Part shown: positions 23,885-30,609 of the stretch, in pieces
How the letters are laid out: every line of letters starts with the position of its first letter
How positions within the stretch are numbered: the stretch's first letter is position 1
Translations under genes and position numbers: made by a program
Notes under the pieces: model-generated
Told to the model about the DNA's origin: nothing
The model's database searches: none
The model's input: only the letters and a program-made list of their open reading frames with translations
DNA from: a virus
IMG/VR virus record: IMGVR_UViG_3300036770_008698
Location: 1-48,914 of that record
DNA: 48,914 nucleotides
Strand: one strand, 5' to 3'

Positions 23885-24224
23885 GGGAAACGAGCGCCCG
23901 CGAGGACCATTCCAACCCAAAAATGTTTCCAGAATTTTTCGGGACGCCGGGGGCCCTCCGGGAATCACCCCCCACCCCATACCCACTTTTAAGAAGACGA
24001 GGGAACACGAGAGGACACGAGTCCATGAGGTGGGCGGGAGCAAGGGGTGAACGGTGACGGAATTTTCTCCAGAATTTTTGAGTGCACTTAGCGCGCCCCA
24101 CCGCCAGTTTTGCACCACAAAGGTTGCCTTTTTTAGGGGCGGGGCCCCCCATTTAAACCAATGGTTTTAGGGGCTTAAGGGGCCCCATTTAATGGCCCTT
24201 AATGGGGGGCCCCGGGGCCCCCGT
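23885..24224. other. GC-rich low-complexity intergenic block
   Basis: There is no convincing gene here. From about 24135 the sequence is made of GGGGCCCC blocks separated by TTAATGG or TTTAAA-like steps, unlike anything else in the window. On the minus strand it would form the leader of a transcript from the 24225-24254 promoter. Confidence 0.5.
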
Positions 24225-24254
24225 ATTATAATGGGGCCGGGGCCCCTTTTACAC
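24225..24254 (-). promoter_or_regulatory. Strong minus-strand promoter in the GC block
   Basis: GTGTAAA (24248-24254), exactly 17 bp, and TATAAT (24225-24230). It points toward the 23105 gene antisense and the minus-strand genes from 22912, with no nearer gene. Confidence 0.65.
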
Positions 24255-24285
24255 GGTTTTTTAAAAAAACTAATTTTCGATTTTA

Positions 24286-24330
24286 GTGAAAAACGAAAAT
24301 GGCCTATGGTACAAATAATTCATCAGGTGG
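24286..24330 (+). promoter_or_regulatory. Orphan promoter cassette
   Basis: GTGAAAA (24286-24292), 17 bp, extended -10 TGGTACAAA, and the start of a leader like that of the real cassettes (ATTCATCAGGTGGGGATGG). No ORF follows before the next promoter at 24376. Confidence 0.6.
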
Positions 24331-24375
24331 GGATGGAAAGGAAAAAACCAACCTGGTAAAAAAAAGTTGGAAAAG

Positions 24376-24453
24376 GTGCAAAGCCCAACCAACCTATGGT
24401 ACAAATAAAACATCCGGTGGGGAGGAACCCCCCGGTAAATTGGAGGAAGCCAA
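24376..24453 (+). promoter_or_regulatory. Promoter + leader cassette
   Basis: GTGCAAA at 24376-24382, 17 bp, TGGTACAAA; leader hairpin TGGGG-AGGA-ACCCC within CCGG/CCGG; GGAGG before ATG 24454. Confidence 0.75.
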
Positions 24454-24756
24454 ATGCCCAATCTCGGAAATACCGCGCTCACCATCCTTCGTACCATCGC
24501 CGCCGCCGGCCCGACCGGGTGCACTTCCGCCGAGGCGCGGAAGCCGGTCATCCCCTGGGATAAGCCGGTGTGCCATCGAACCTGGGGCCAATCCTACTTC
24601 GCCCCTCGGTTGACCACCAATTACTTCGGCGGACCAACGGGCCACGGCCAGGCCTCATCCCTCTTCATCCGGGGGTTCATCCAGCCTGCGGGTAAGAAGG
24701 GGAACGCCACCCTTTGGACCTTGACCCCGGCCGGGAAGGCCTTCATCGGGGGTTGA
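24454..24756 (+). CDS. Small winged-helix-like protein
   Basis: This 100-residue protein begins MPNLGNTALTILRTIAAAGP and ends ATLWTLTPAGKAFIGG. An N-terminal helix pair, a G-x-SSLFIRGF helix and a final beta wing with LTPAGKA form a winged-HTH outline. The gene at 34480 has the same order (ITVAEVLEDLISNGPATESQ, ASLVKRGLVK, ITPKGRAAL). It could be a DNA-binding regulator; the similarity is by eye. Confidence 0.6.
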   Translation: MPNLGNTALTILRTIAAAGPTGCTSAEARKPVIPWDKPVCHRTWGQSYFAPRLTTNYFGGPTGHGQASSLFIRGFIQPAGKKGNATLWTLTPAGKAFIGG

Positions 24757-24774
24757 GGAATGTTGGGACCGGGG

Positions 24775-24850
24775 GTGCAAACCCCCGGGATCCTATTGTA
24801 TAATCGCCCGCTGCCCTCAGCGCGGTGGGGCTCAAAAAAAGTTCGCGGGG
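24775..24850 (+). promoter_or_regulatory. Orphan promoter with consensus -10
   Basis: GTGCAAA (24775-24781) inside GGGGG/CCCCC, then TTGTATAAT (to 24804). No ORF lies between it and the next cassette; the short transcript would contain CGCTG-CCCT-CAGCG and an A-run. It may encode a small RNA. Confidence 0.55.
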
Positions 24851-24852
24851 CG

Positions 24853-24931
24853 GTGCAAAAGCCAGCCCAACCATGGTACAACTGGTTCATCCGGTGGGGA
24901 ATGGATCCTCCCGGCAAAAGGAAGAAAGCAA
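24853..24931 (+). promoter_or_regulatory. Promoter + leader cassette
   Basis: GTGCAAA at 24853-24859, TGGTACAAC, leader CCGGTGGGGA pairing with TCCTCCCGG, and AAGGAAG before ATG 24932. Confidence 0.75.
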
Positions 24932-25132
24932 ATGCGCTACGCTTATACCAACGCCAACTATCCCGAGCTCGGAACCATCACTGGCACCCTCTTCGAGGAG
25001 GACGGTCCCTTCGGCGCCCTCTTCCTCCCGGACGAAGACCTCCATGACCATGTGTTCGCGGTCACGGGCCAGGAGCCGGACTCGGGCCTCTTCGTGGAGA
25101 AACCGGGGGTTACCATAATCCCCCTCTCTTGA
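24932..25132 (+). CDS. Small beta-rich hypothetical protein
   Basis: This 66-residue protein starts MRYAYTNANYPELGTITGTL and ends GVTIIPLS. It is acidic and strand-rich, without a recognisable motif. It is monocistronic, followed at once by another promoter. Confidence 0.6.
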   Translation: MRYAYTNANYPELGTITGTLFEEDGPFGALFLPDEDLHDHVFAVTGQEPDSGLFVEKPGVTIIPLS

Positions 25133-25152
25133 CGGGGTCCGTGGGCCCGGGG

Positions 25153-25386
25153 GTGCAAACCCCCGGGCCCATCCTTGTATAATAAGCCCAAGCGGAGTAG
25201 CGAGAGAGGTCCAGCCTGGACCCTCTCTTTTGTGATTAAGAGCCTCCGCTTGGTGTACTAGTAGTCTCTCCGGTGACTACTAGTTTGAGCTGAGTTGAAG
25301 CTTCTCTGGGCTCCTTGATGGACTACCTTCATGAGAGAAGCAGAGGGACGGGAGTGGGAGTGGCACTCCCCAGGCCGAGGTAGTAT
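25153..25386 (+). promoter_or_regulatory. Promoter with ~200-base structured leader
   Basis: GTGCAAA (25153-25159) in a GGGGG/CCCCC palindrome and -10 TATAAT. The leader contains several nested stems: an outer CCAAGCGGAG/CTCCGCTTGG helix enclosing GAGAG-GTCCAG/CTGGAC-CTCTC, then ACTAGTAGTC/GACTACTAGT, then GCTTCTCT/AGAGAAGC, then GGGAGTG/CACTCCC. A GAGGT site precedes ATG 25387. No other gene here has such a leader. Confidence 0.7.
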
Positions 25387-26034
25387 ATGACTAGACCGAA
25401 GCACATCGATCCTGACGGCAAGTGGCTTGACTTCCGCGGAGAGCCCCAGTACTGGGCACTACTGAAGGAGACCGCGCGGGCATGGTTGGGTCTCATGCGT
25501 GTCCGAGATGAACTAGCTCCCCATGGGGTCTCAGGCCTTCAGAGAAGTGCCCGTCTCACTGCCTTCAATAGAGCCACCAATGCGCTCCCGCAGCTGCCCG
25601 TCGAGTGGCGTGGGCCTGAGACGCGCTACAACCGAGCTCGGTGGCGCCTGGGTCCTGTGTCGGGGGGCACCCCGATGCACTGCGAGCACCCGTGGTCGAA
25701 GAAGGTCACCAAGAAGCTGATCGAGGACCTCGTGGCGAACAGGACCGTGGGAGACGACGGAGCGCTCGTCGACAGCATCTGTCTCATCCTGGACGCTCGG
25801 CAGGACACTGTCTTGCTCCCGACGGCGGCTCTGTCGACTTGGAGCGTGCTGTCAGAGCGGAGCCACGACGGGCTCGCGCAGCGGTACTCCACCGCGGTTG
25901 TGCACATGCTGGTCGACCGCAGGGACGGCAGGGCGCTGACCGCTGAGGACCTCCGGCACATCGATGCGGAGGCGGTGGACAAGGTGCACGAAGCCTTCGG
26001 CACAGTTGCGCCCGGGTTCGAGTGGAGCCGCTAA
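25387..26034 (+). CDS. Hypothetical protein with HCEHPW motif
   Basis: This 215-residue protein has a helical N-terminal half and a central MHCEHPWSKKVTKKLIEDLV, followed by a predicted helix-strand region (SICLILDARQDTVLLPTAAL). The HCEH segment with a following basic helix is reminiscent of metal-dependent HNH-like phage nucleases, but the remaining catalytic residues are not clear. It is the only gene with a long structured 5' leader, so it may be tightly controlled. Confidence 0.5.
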   Translation: MTRPKHIDPDGKWLDFRGEPQYWALLKETARAWLGLMRVRDELAPHGVSGLQRSARLTAFNRATNALPQLPVEWRGPETRYNRARWRLGPVSGGTPMHCEHPWSKKVTKKLIEDLVANRTVGDDGALVDSICLILDARQDTVLLPTAALSTWSVLSERSHDGLAQRYSTAVVHMLVDRRDGRALTAEDLRHIDAEAVDKVHEAFGTVAPGFEWSR

Positions 26035-26062
26035 GAATCTTTTAAAAAAGTTTGTTGCGGCG

Positions 26063-26130
26063 GTGCAAACCATCTCCAACCTATGGTACAACTAATTCAT
26101 CCGGTGGGGAATGGATCCTCCCGGTAAGGA
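26063..26130 (+). promoter_or_regulatory. Promoter + leader cassette
   Basis: GTGCAAA at 26063-26069, 17 bp, TGGTACAAC; leader ATTCATCCGGTGGGG pairing with CCTCCCGG; AAGGA before ATG 26131. Confidence 0.75.
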
Positions 26131-26382
26131 ATGAAAATGCCTGCCAAAACCGCCTATGTGCTCAGCATCAAAACCATCACGGACCGCCTTACCCCCAAGG
26201 AGTACGACGATTTTTGGGGTTACCTTGGCGACGAGGTTACCTCCAAGGAAGCCGACACCGGCATCGTTGGTCCGCGGACCGTCAAATTTGTCCTGGACCA
26301 AATCGGGTTGGGCCACATCATTGACCGCGAGATCAAAGGCATCGAGCTTCCCAAAGGTGCCAAATTCCAACTTGAGCGCTAA
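26131..26382 (+). CDS. FWxYLG-family protein, copy 1
   Basis: This 83-residue protein has SIKTITDRLTPKEYDDFWGY, LGDEVTSKEADTGIVGP and a C-terminal FPKGAKFQLE-like end (LPKGAKFQLER). Paralogues at 33292, 47352 and, more distantly, 43840 and 48128 keep the ITxxLTPxExDxFWxYLG core. They are all behind promoter cassettes. Function unknown. Confidence 0.7.
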   Translation: MKMPAKTAYVLSIKTITDRLTPKEYDDFWGYLGDEVTSKEADTGIVGPRTVKFVLDQIGLGHIIDREIKGIELPKGAKFQLER

Positions 26383-26398
26383 AAAAAGTGCGCCGGGG

Positions 26399-26478
26399 GT
26401 GCAAACCCCCGGCTCCTTATGGTACAACTAATTCATCCGGTGGGGAATACCTCCCCACGGAAAAACGGGGTAACCGCA
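26399..26478 (+). promoter_or_regulatory. Promoter + leader cassette
   Basis: GTGCAAA at 26399-26405 in a GGGGG/CCCCC palindrome, TGGTACAAC, leader hairpin GTGGGG-AATACCT-CCCCAC. Confidence 0.75.
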
Positions 26479-26766
26479 ATGGCACACGGCATCTGCTTCT
26501 TCGATGGCACCTTCACCGCCCAAACCGATACCGCCCAGCTCGATGACTTTGACTGCAAGGCGGCCACGGCCGGGCAAATCTCCAGGTTCAAGGCCGGGTT
26601 CGAAGAATACCACGCCCTCCTGGCAAAGGACACCAGCCGGCTCCACGAACTCTCCCTCGCCTTCGACAATAAGTTCCCCTCCACTCTCATCTGGCGGGAC
26701 GAGGACGGTGCCATCGAACCTGGGGTCTTCCTCATGGAATCCGTAGGCCTCAACCCCTACGAATGA
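26479..26766 (+). CDS. MAHGIC-family protein, copy 1
   Basis: This 95-residue protein (MAHGICFFDGTFTAQTDTAQ at the start, LIWRDEDGAIEPGVFLMESV near the end) is almost identical to the minus-strand gene at 45304. ATG 26479 is chosen because the copies align from there. No known domain is seen. Confidence 0.7.
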   Translation: MAHGICFFDGTFTAQTDTAQLDDFDCKAATAGQISRFKAGFEEYHALLAKDTSRLHELSLAFDNKFPSTLIWRDEDGAIEPGVFLMESVGLNPYE

Positions 26767-26788
26767 TCCCAAAAACTTGGGGCCGGCG

Positions 26789-26845
26789 GTGCAAACCGCC
26801 GGCCCTTTGTGTTATAGCGCAACTGCAACAGCCCTTGGAGAATCA
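26789..26845 (+). promoter_or_regulatory. Promoter cassette with CGGCGG/CCGCCG palindrome
   Basis: GTGCAAA (26789-26795) lies between CGGCG and CGCCG, a compensated version of the usual GGGGG/CCCCC. The -10 is TGTTATAGC. TTGGAG precedes ATG 26846. Confidence 0.7.
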
Positions 26846-27061
26846 ATGGAAAGTAAACTCTCACCTCGATTGAGGCTCGCGATCTCGTTCGTCTCGTACC
26901 TGCTCAGCTGTCTCGTGCTCCTCCTCCTCTGGAATGGCGTGGGCGTGCCCTTGGGCATCACCCTGCCCATCAACTACCTCGAGGCACTACTCATCAGCGG
27001 TGCGGTCCAGCTCCTCGAGCTCGGTGGAGCTGCTCTAGCCGGAACGCTCGTCCGCCGCTGA
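26846..27061 (+). CDS. Small two-helix membrane protein
   Basis: From ATG 26846 the protein has 71 residues, MESKLSPRLRLAISFVSYLL at the start and two hydrophobic helices (about residues 11-32 and 45-66). A basic end (GTLVRR) follows. Could be holin-like or another small envelope protein. Confidence 0.6.
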   Translation: MESKLSPRLRLAISFVSYLLSCLVLLLLWNGVGVPLGITLPINYLEALLISGAVQLLELGGAALAGTLVRR

Positions 27062-27376
27062 CTACCTCCTTACTACTCCGAGGCCTGCTCTGGATTCGTC
27101 CGGCGCGGGGCTCTTGCCATTAAGCATCCCCGCACTGCCCACTCGCATGCTCTGCAGTGCACGGCACCTTCACTCCATTTGAACGCATGATGGGGTCTAT
27201 GGGTAGACTATCACCTCGGGCCTGTAGCATGAATCTGGGCACTTCTGCCTGGAACGCTCAATAAAAAAGCCAAATGAATCAATGGTTTAACAGCGGGCTG
27301 TCAATGAGTTTTTGCCCCGCTAGGGGTGTGGGTGGTTCCGTCTATGGGGGATAGGAGCATGAAAGGACTAGTCCTG
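27062..27376. other. Non-coding stretch with hairpins
   Basis: No convincing gene. GCGGGG (about 27103) pairs with CCCCGC (about 27129), probably the terminator of the 26846 gene; AGCGGG pairs with CCCGCT near 27291-27323. A short AT-rich segment (AATAAAAAAG) separates them. Confidence 0.5.
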
Positions 27377-27423
27377 GTGCAAATCAACTAGTTGGTGTGA
27401 TAGATTAGCTGAGAGGTAGAGAA
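27377..27423 (+). promoter_or_regulatory. Promoter flanked by ACTAGT palindromes
   Basis: GTGCAAA (27377-27383), 17 bp, extended -10 TGATAGATT. GGACTAGTCC (27365-27374) lies just upstream and AACTAGTT (27386-27393) in the spacer, so a factor binding ACTAGT would cover the promoter. Confidence 0.6.
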
Positions 27424-28047
27424 GTGGATACTAGTTGGATGCCGATCGTCGTCGATCCTGATGACTACTCACGTGACCTCGCGTACTCTGCTGCGCGAGT
27501 GCAGTGTGAGTACTTCATGACACAGGGCGGCATTCGGCATCCAACTACTTGGTCCGACACTCTTCCCCCACGGCAGCAAGGGAACTTCGGCCTGTATGAG
27601 CCTCGGCGGGGTGGGAGGGTGAGCATCAATCTTTCCCGGACCCGGGTGCCTGTGAAGAACCCTGGGTTCGGATGGTCCTACACGGGCTGGAAGGCAGACC
27701 TCACGGCACCAGGCGTGCTGGCGCATGAAGTTGGGCACCACGTCGAGCATGTGGTGAAGGAACAGGTGTCGCGGTCTGAGCGGGAGCGGATCTCCCTGTT
27801 GTGGGAGCGGATCTGCATGGGTGAGCAGCGGGTGTCGTCGTACGAGCCCAATGGGAGCGAGGCGTTCGCGGAGGCGGTGAAGCTCTTCATCTTGAACCCC
27901 GACCTGCTCCGGGCCGGCAGGCCTCTCCGGTATCGCTTCATGTCTGAGGTCTTGTGTCTCCACCCGGTGCACGACCTGGACTGGCGCTCTGTGCTCCGCA
28001 ATGCGCATCCCAAGCTCATCTCTGCTGCCCAGAGCTGGATTGGCTGA
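27424..28047 (+). CDS. HExxH zinc metallopeptidase-like protein
   Basis: This 207-residue protein starts at GTG 27424 after GAGAGG. LAHEVGHHVEH (about residues 99-109) is the HExxH zinc site, and SEAFAEAVKLF (about 145-155) supplies a plausible third ligand, as in gluzincin-type folds. The N-terminal half is a probable prodomain or substrate-binding domain. There is no signal peptide, so it acts in the cytoplasm, the virion or a released lysate. The target is unknown. Confidence 0.7.
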   Translation: MDTSWMPIVVDPDDYSRDLAYSAARVQCEYFMTQGGIRHPTTWSDTLPPRQQGNFGLYEPRRGGRVSINLSRTRVPVKNPGFGWSYTGWKADLTAPGVLAHEVGHHVEHVVKEQVSRSERERISLLWERICMGEQRVSSYEPNGSEAFAEAVKLFILNPDLLRAGRPLRYRFMSEVLCLHPVHDLDWRSVLRNAHPKLISAAQSWIG

Positions 28048-28134
28048 GCGCTCCTGGCACGTGCGATGGTGGTCTAACCATGTACCCTGTGTCCGTGCAA
28101 CTCAGTTGGACGTGCTCAGTGCCATTAAAGCAGA

Positions 28135-28159
28135 ATGGCTCTGGGTTCTCCAGAGCCAT
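28135..28159. terminator. Bidirectional hairpin between convergent genes
   Basis: ATGGCTCTGG-GTTCT-CCAGAGCCAT is a perfect 10-bp stem between the plus-strand gene ending at 28047 and the minus-strand gene ending at 28181. Confidence 0.65.
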
Positions 28160-28180
28160 CTGTTCTCAGCCCTTGCAGGT

Positions 28181-28552
28181 TTACTCCCAGTCGAATGGGT
28201 ATCCCTTGAGGGACCGCCACTGTCCTGGTCCACCCACCTCGAGGACCTGCCAGCCGCCCAGCGACGGAATCCAGAGGTACCGCCACTCCGACCCAGAGTC
28301 AGGCCACCCATCGGCCGTGTGGGTGGTGGCGTCCACCCCGGTCTCTCCCCGGGTCCTGTATGCATCGGCGGTGCCAGCTTCACAGAGGCCTGACAGGTCG
28401 CCGAGGCTGAGGAGCTGGTCCACCCGCTGGTGATCGTTCCAGTGCTCCAGGAGGATCTTGCCCGTCCATGATGGATACCCATCCCAGTGACAGTAGATCG
28501 ACGTGATCGTGCCGTCGTCGTTGAGCTTACCGATTCTGCTGCGCGTTCCCAT
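28181..28552 (-). CDS. MGTRSRI-family protein
   Basis: From ATG 28552 (AAGGAGA upstream) the protein has 123 residues and begins MGTRSRIGKLNDDGTITSIY, then CHWDGYPSWTGKILL and QLLSLGDLSGL. This N-terminal signature occurs in a widespread phage and bacterial small-protein family of unknown function. The C-terminal half is Gly/Trp-rich. Confidence 0.75.
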   Translation of the reverse strand: MGTRSRIGKLNDDGTITSIYCHWDGYPSWTGKILLEHWNDHQRVDQLLSLGDLSGLCEAGTADAYRTRGETGVDATTHTADGWPDSGSEWRYLWIPSLGGWQVLEVGGPGQWRSLKGYPFDWE

Positions 28553-28617
28553 GTCGTCTCCTTCGCCCCGAGGGGCTCCATGTTCTCTTTGTACCATGGA
28601 GTCCCGAGGATTTACAC
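28553..28617 (-). promoter_or_regulatory. Promoter cassette
   Basis: GTGTAAA at 28611-28617, 17 bp, TGGTACAAA; leader hairpin GCCCC/GGGGC; AAGGAGA before ATG 28552. It lies 3 bases downstream of the tRNA-Lys gene. Confidence 0.75.
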
Positions 28618-28620
28618 TAT

Positions 28621-28696
28621 TGGTGGGACGGGCGGGGAACGATCCCGCGGCCATCAGATTAAAAGTCTGGTGCTCTACCAGCTGAGCTACCGTCCC
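28621..28696 (-). tRNA. tRNA-Lys (anticodon UUU)
   Basis: The minus strand folds as a cloverleaf with acceptor GGGACGG/CCGTCCC, D arm GCTC-AGCTGGTA-GAGC, anticodon loop CTTTTAA (TTT) and a T arm with a GC-rich stem. The 3' CCA is encoded. Confidence 0.93.
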
Positions 28697-28811
28697 GTGT
28701 GGTTACTGGGAGCCCGAGGTTTAGGCTCCTGTCACCTTCGTACTACATCTTGCGCCAGGGAGGACTGCGCAACCTCAAGATTGCATGTTGGCGTCCCCAA
28801 CCAACATTTTG

Positions 28812-28841
28812 AATGTACCACAGTCATTCCCGGTTTTACAC
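28812..28841 (-). promoter_or_regulatory. Promoter upstream of tRNA-Lys
   Basis: GTGTAAA (28835-28841) and TGGTACATT with 17-bp spacing. The transcript would cross about 110 non-coding bases, including a GGAGCC/GGCTCC hairpin near 28708-28730, before the tRNA. Confidence 0.65.
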
Positions 28842-28844
28842 CCC

Positions 28845-28868
28845 AACTCGCATAAAAGTTGGGGTCAC
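28845..28868 (-). terminator. Hairpin terminator
   Basis: CCCCAAC and GTTGGGG form a 7-bp stem around a 10-base loop, just upstream of the 28812-28841 promoter on the minus strand. It ends the transcript of the 29626-28923 operon. Confidence 0.6.
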
Positions 28869-28922
28869 CACGATGCACTCAGAATATTCGGGAGAATTCG
28901 ATATGGGTAATCCCCTTCAAAT

Positions 28923-29306
28923 TTACTTGAGTGGCACAGGGATCACCAGGATATCACTCCCGCACAGCTTGGCGAGTGGGTCGATCTTGTTGATGATGAG
29001 GTCGAAGGCGACTGCACATTGGCGGTGGAGGCGGATGGCCCGGGTAGGGCGTTGGGCACCGAGGCCGAATTTCTTGGCGAGTGCCCTGCGGTGGTTGGGA
29101 GAGTTCTTCCCCGCCGCCTGCCTCCGGAGGATTGAGCGCCACATCTTGCGAAACTTGCGCTTCATGCGGCGCGCATCTGCGGGGTCGAGACCGGCGAGGC
29201 ACCTGTTGATGTCTGCCCCGACGATCTCCATTGGAACGATGCCAGCCTGGAGCATCACCGCGTGGGTGACGAAGCGGCGAATTGGACTCGTGTACTCGTT
29301 CTTCAC
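28923..29306 (-). CDS. Basic helical hypothetical protein
   Basis: The start is taken as GTG 29306, which overlaps the stop of the upstream tag gene (GTGA). The ~127-residue protein is rich in Arg and Lys (RRMKRKFRKMWRSILRRQAA) with a final strand (DILVIPVPLK). It is likely nucleic-acid binding. It forms a two-gene operon with the QLRxII-tag protein. Confidence 0.55.
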   Translation of the reverse strand: MKNEYTSPIRRFVTHAVMLQAGIVPMEIVGADINRCLAGLDPADARRMKRKFRKMWRSILRRQAAGKNSPNHRRALAKKFGLGAQRPTRAIRLHRQCAVAFDLIINKIDPLAKLCGSDILVIPVPLK

Positions 29307-29626
29307 TGGCCCAAGCCCATCATCGCGATGAGCTTCACGATCACTGGAGTGGCGAGTGCTCTCGTTCCGATGGGGTCCATCCGCCAATCTGACGGGAGGC
29401 AATCATTCACGAGGGATGTGACCCCTGCGCGGACGAGGGCGGGTCCCGACACACCGCGGGCCGCATTGTCCTCGAGGGTCGCAATGACGGGATCAGGCCA
29501 GCATCCGCTCAAGCCTCCTTCTCTGCACAGGTCCACGAGGGCTTGCTTGTGGTCGGCGCGGTTGGGACCGATGTTGGTCAATTCTTCTTTGATGATCTTC
29601 TTCAACTGTCTCAGTGTAATCTTCAT
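29303..29626 (-). CDS. QLRxII-tag protein
   Basis: This 107-residue protein begins MKITLRQLKKIIKEELTNIG. The cargo region is helical (HKQALVDLCREGGLSGCWPD, PVIATLEDNAARGVSG). A GGAG site lies 9 bases upstream of ATG. A basic helical protein is coupled to it downstream. Confidence 0.7.
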   Translation of the reverse strand: MKITLRQLKKIIKEELTNIGPNRADHKQALVDLCREGGLSGCWPDPVIATLEDNAARGVSGPALVRAGVTSLVNDCLPSDWRMDPIGTRALATPVIVKLIAMMGLGQ

Positions 29627-29650
29627 CTGGCACTCCTAGATGTCCAGACC

Positions 29651-29971
29651 CTAAATATGGGGTGGTCCGAGACTTTTTGTGATGTTTGACCAGGCGAGTC
29701 TCCGGAGCTCGAGGTGCCGGGTCTCTCCGTTCCATGGGTCGAGGACGTACCCCAGTTGGGGTGTGACGCGCAGGAGCTTTCCACGGTGGTCACGGTGGCT
29801 CTTTCGAGAGACGAACCAGATCGTGTCCCCCAGGCGGAAGGACAGCGCGAGGACAAGATCAGGACCCCGGTAGACCCAGACCTCAAAGTGTGAGCCGGGG
29901 TGGGAGACGAGTTGGTACCTGTCCGCCCTCCAGTACACGTCATTGATGATGGGGTGCTCCGTGATGTTCAC
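29651..29971 (-). CDS. GDT-barrel paralogue A
   Basis: The gene starts at GTG 29971, inside the stop of the 33-residue ORF upstream (GTGA). The 106-residue protein has RYQLVSHPGSHFEVWVYRGP, LSFRLGDTIWF and LRRLAWSNI. The gene at 31302 is a clear paralogue (RLRVVSHPSSHFEVWAHRGQ, VKLGDTIPFF, LKWLAWWYF). The fold is probably a small SH3-like barrel; role unknown. Confidence 0.6.
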   Translation of the reverse strand: MNITEHPIINDVYWRADRYQLVSHPGSHFEVWVYRGPDLVLALSFRLGDTIWFVSRKSHRDHRGKLLRVTPQLGYVLDPWNGETRHLELRRLAWSNITKSLGPPHI

Positions 29972-30069
29972 CGGTGCTTCCGTTCGACCACCGCGGCGAC
30001 CGCGAGGCCGCCGAGGACTGCCCAGAGAGGCCAAGATACCCAAGAGAAGAAGAAGGTTTCGAGTTCCAT
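29968..30069 (-). CDS. Membrane micro-protein (33 aa)
   Basis: The frame reads MELETFFFSWVSWPLWAVLG and ends in a basic tail, with one hydrophobic helix. GGAGG lies 7 bases upstream. A competing start in another frame (ATG 30076) has no separated Shine-Dalgarno, so this frame is preferred. It is coupled to the 29971 gene. Confidence 0.5.
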   Translation of the reverse strand: MELETFFFSWVSWPLWAVLGGLAVAAVVERKHR

Positions 30070-30125
30070 GTTGCATCCTCCGACCTGATGAATCTGTTGT
30101 ACCACGGATCGCAGAGGATTTACAC
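30070..30125 (-). promoter_or_regulatory. Promoter cassette, CTCTGCGA spacer class
   Basis: GTGTAAA at 30119-30125, spacer containing TCCTCTGCGATCC, TGGTACAAC. The same spacer recurs at 30689-30717. No leader hairpin. Confidence 0.7.
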
Positions 30126-30172
30126 CGTGGTGCCCACTCGATTGAGGTGTGATTCCCGGGCGACGTCGGCTT

Positions 30173-30203
30173 AAAAAACAAAGGAGAGTCTTGTGGGCTC
30201 TCC
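30173..30203 (-). terminator. Intrinsic terminator
   Basis: AAAGGAGAG and CTCTCCTTT form a 9-bp stem, followed by GTTTTTT on the minus strand, just after the 30229 gene. Confidence 0.85.
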
Positions 30204-30228
30204 TTTCTGATTGGGGTGGAATTTACAG

Positions 30229-30609
30229 TTATTGGACTTCGAGGGCGTGGAGATCACCGAGGTCATCCGTGTCCTGCCACACGCTGAACCACTCCCAGGC
30301 CACTTCCTCGTCTGTGAAAGAAATTTGGACCACGGGATTGCCGCCGCCCGGACCTGATGGGTTGACGACTGTTGCAACAGTGCCGGGCGGTAATCCCGGA
30401 AGACCACGTAGATTCCGTGAAGCCTGGGCTAGAAGTTGGGTCACGTCATCTCCCATACGGGGGGCTTTACGGAAAAGCTCGTCGGAAATGTCCAGCTCAA
30501 TGGCGTAGTCTGAATCACCGAAACGGGATTCGCGCAGAGTTGATCGCTTCATTGACTTTTTCACTTCTTCCTTGATGATCTTTCTAAGAATACCGATTGT
30601 CAGTTTCAT
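30229..30609 (-). CDS. QLRxII-tag protein
   Basis: This 126-residue protein begins MKLTIGILRKIIKEEVKKSM. The linker is basic; the cargo contains a helix (DELFRKAPRMGDDVTQLLAQ), a Gly/Pro-rich loop and a strand-helix end (VVQISFTDEEVAWEWFSVWQ). It is expressed alone, from a promoter followed by a terminator-like leader hairpin, and is followed by an intrinsic terminator. Confidence 0.7.
   Translation of the reverse strand: MKLTIGILRKIIKEEVKKSMKRSTLRESRFGDSDYAIELDISDELFRKAPRMGDDVTQLLAQASRNLRGLPGLPPGTVATVVNPSGPGGGNPVVQISFTDEEVAWEWFSVWQDTDDLGDLHALEVQ

Noticed and set aside
23396-24118. Long minus-strand ORF opposite the 23105 gene
   Set aside because: It is a GC-driven shadow: Arg/Val/Glu-rich composition and no ribosome site, while the plus strand shows a family with a paralogue.
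28700-28800. A second tRNA beside tRNA-Lys
   Set aside because: Only a GGAGCC/GGCTCC hairpin is present; no cloverleaf with a 7-bp acceptor and a TTCGA-type T loop could be drawn.
28813-29331. Plus-strand ORF starting MYHSHSRFYT or MHSEYSGEF
   Set aside because: Apart from its first ~15 residues it is the antisense of the 28923-29306 gene, which is coupled to the tag gene by GTGA.
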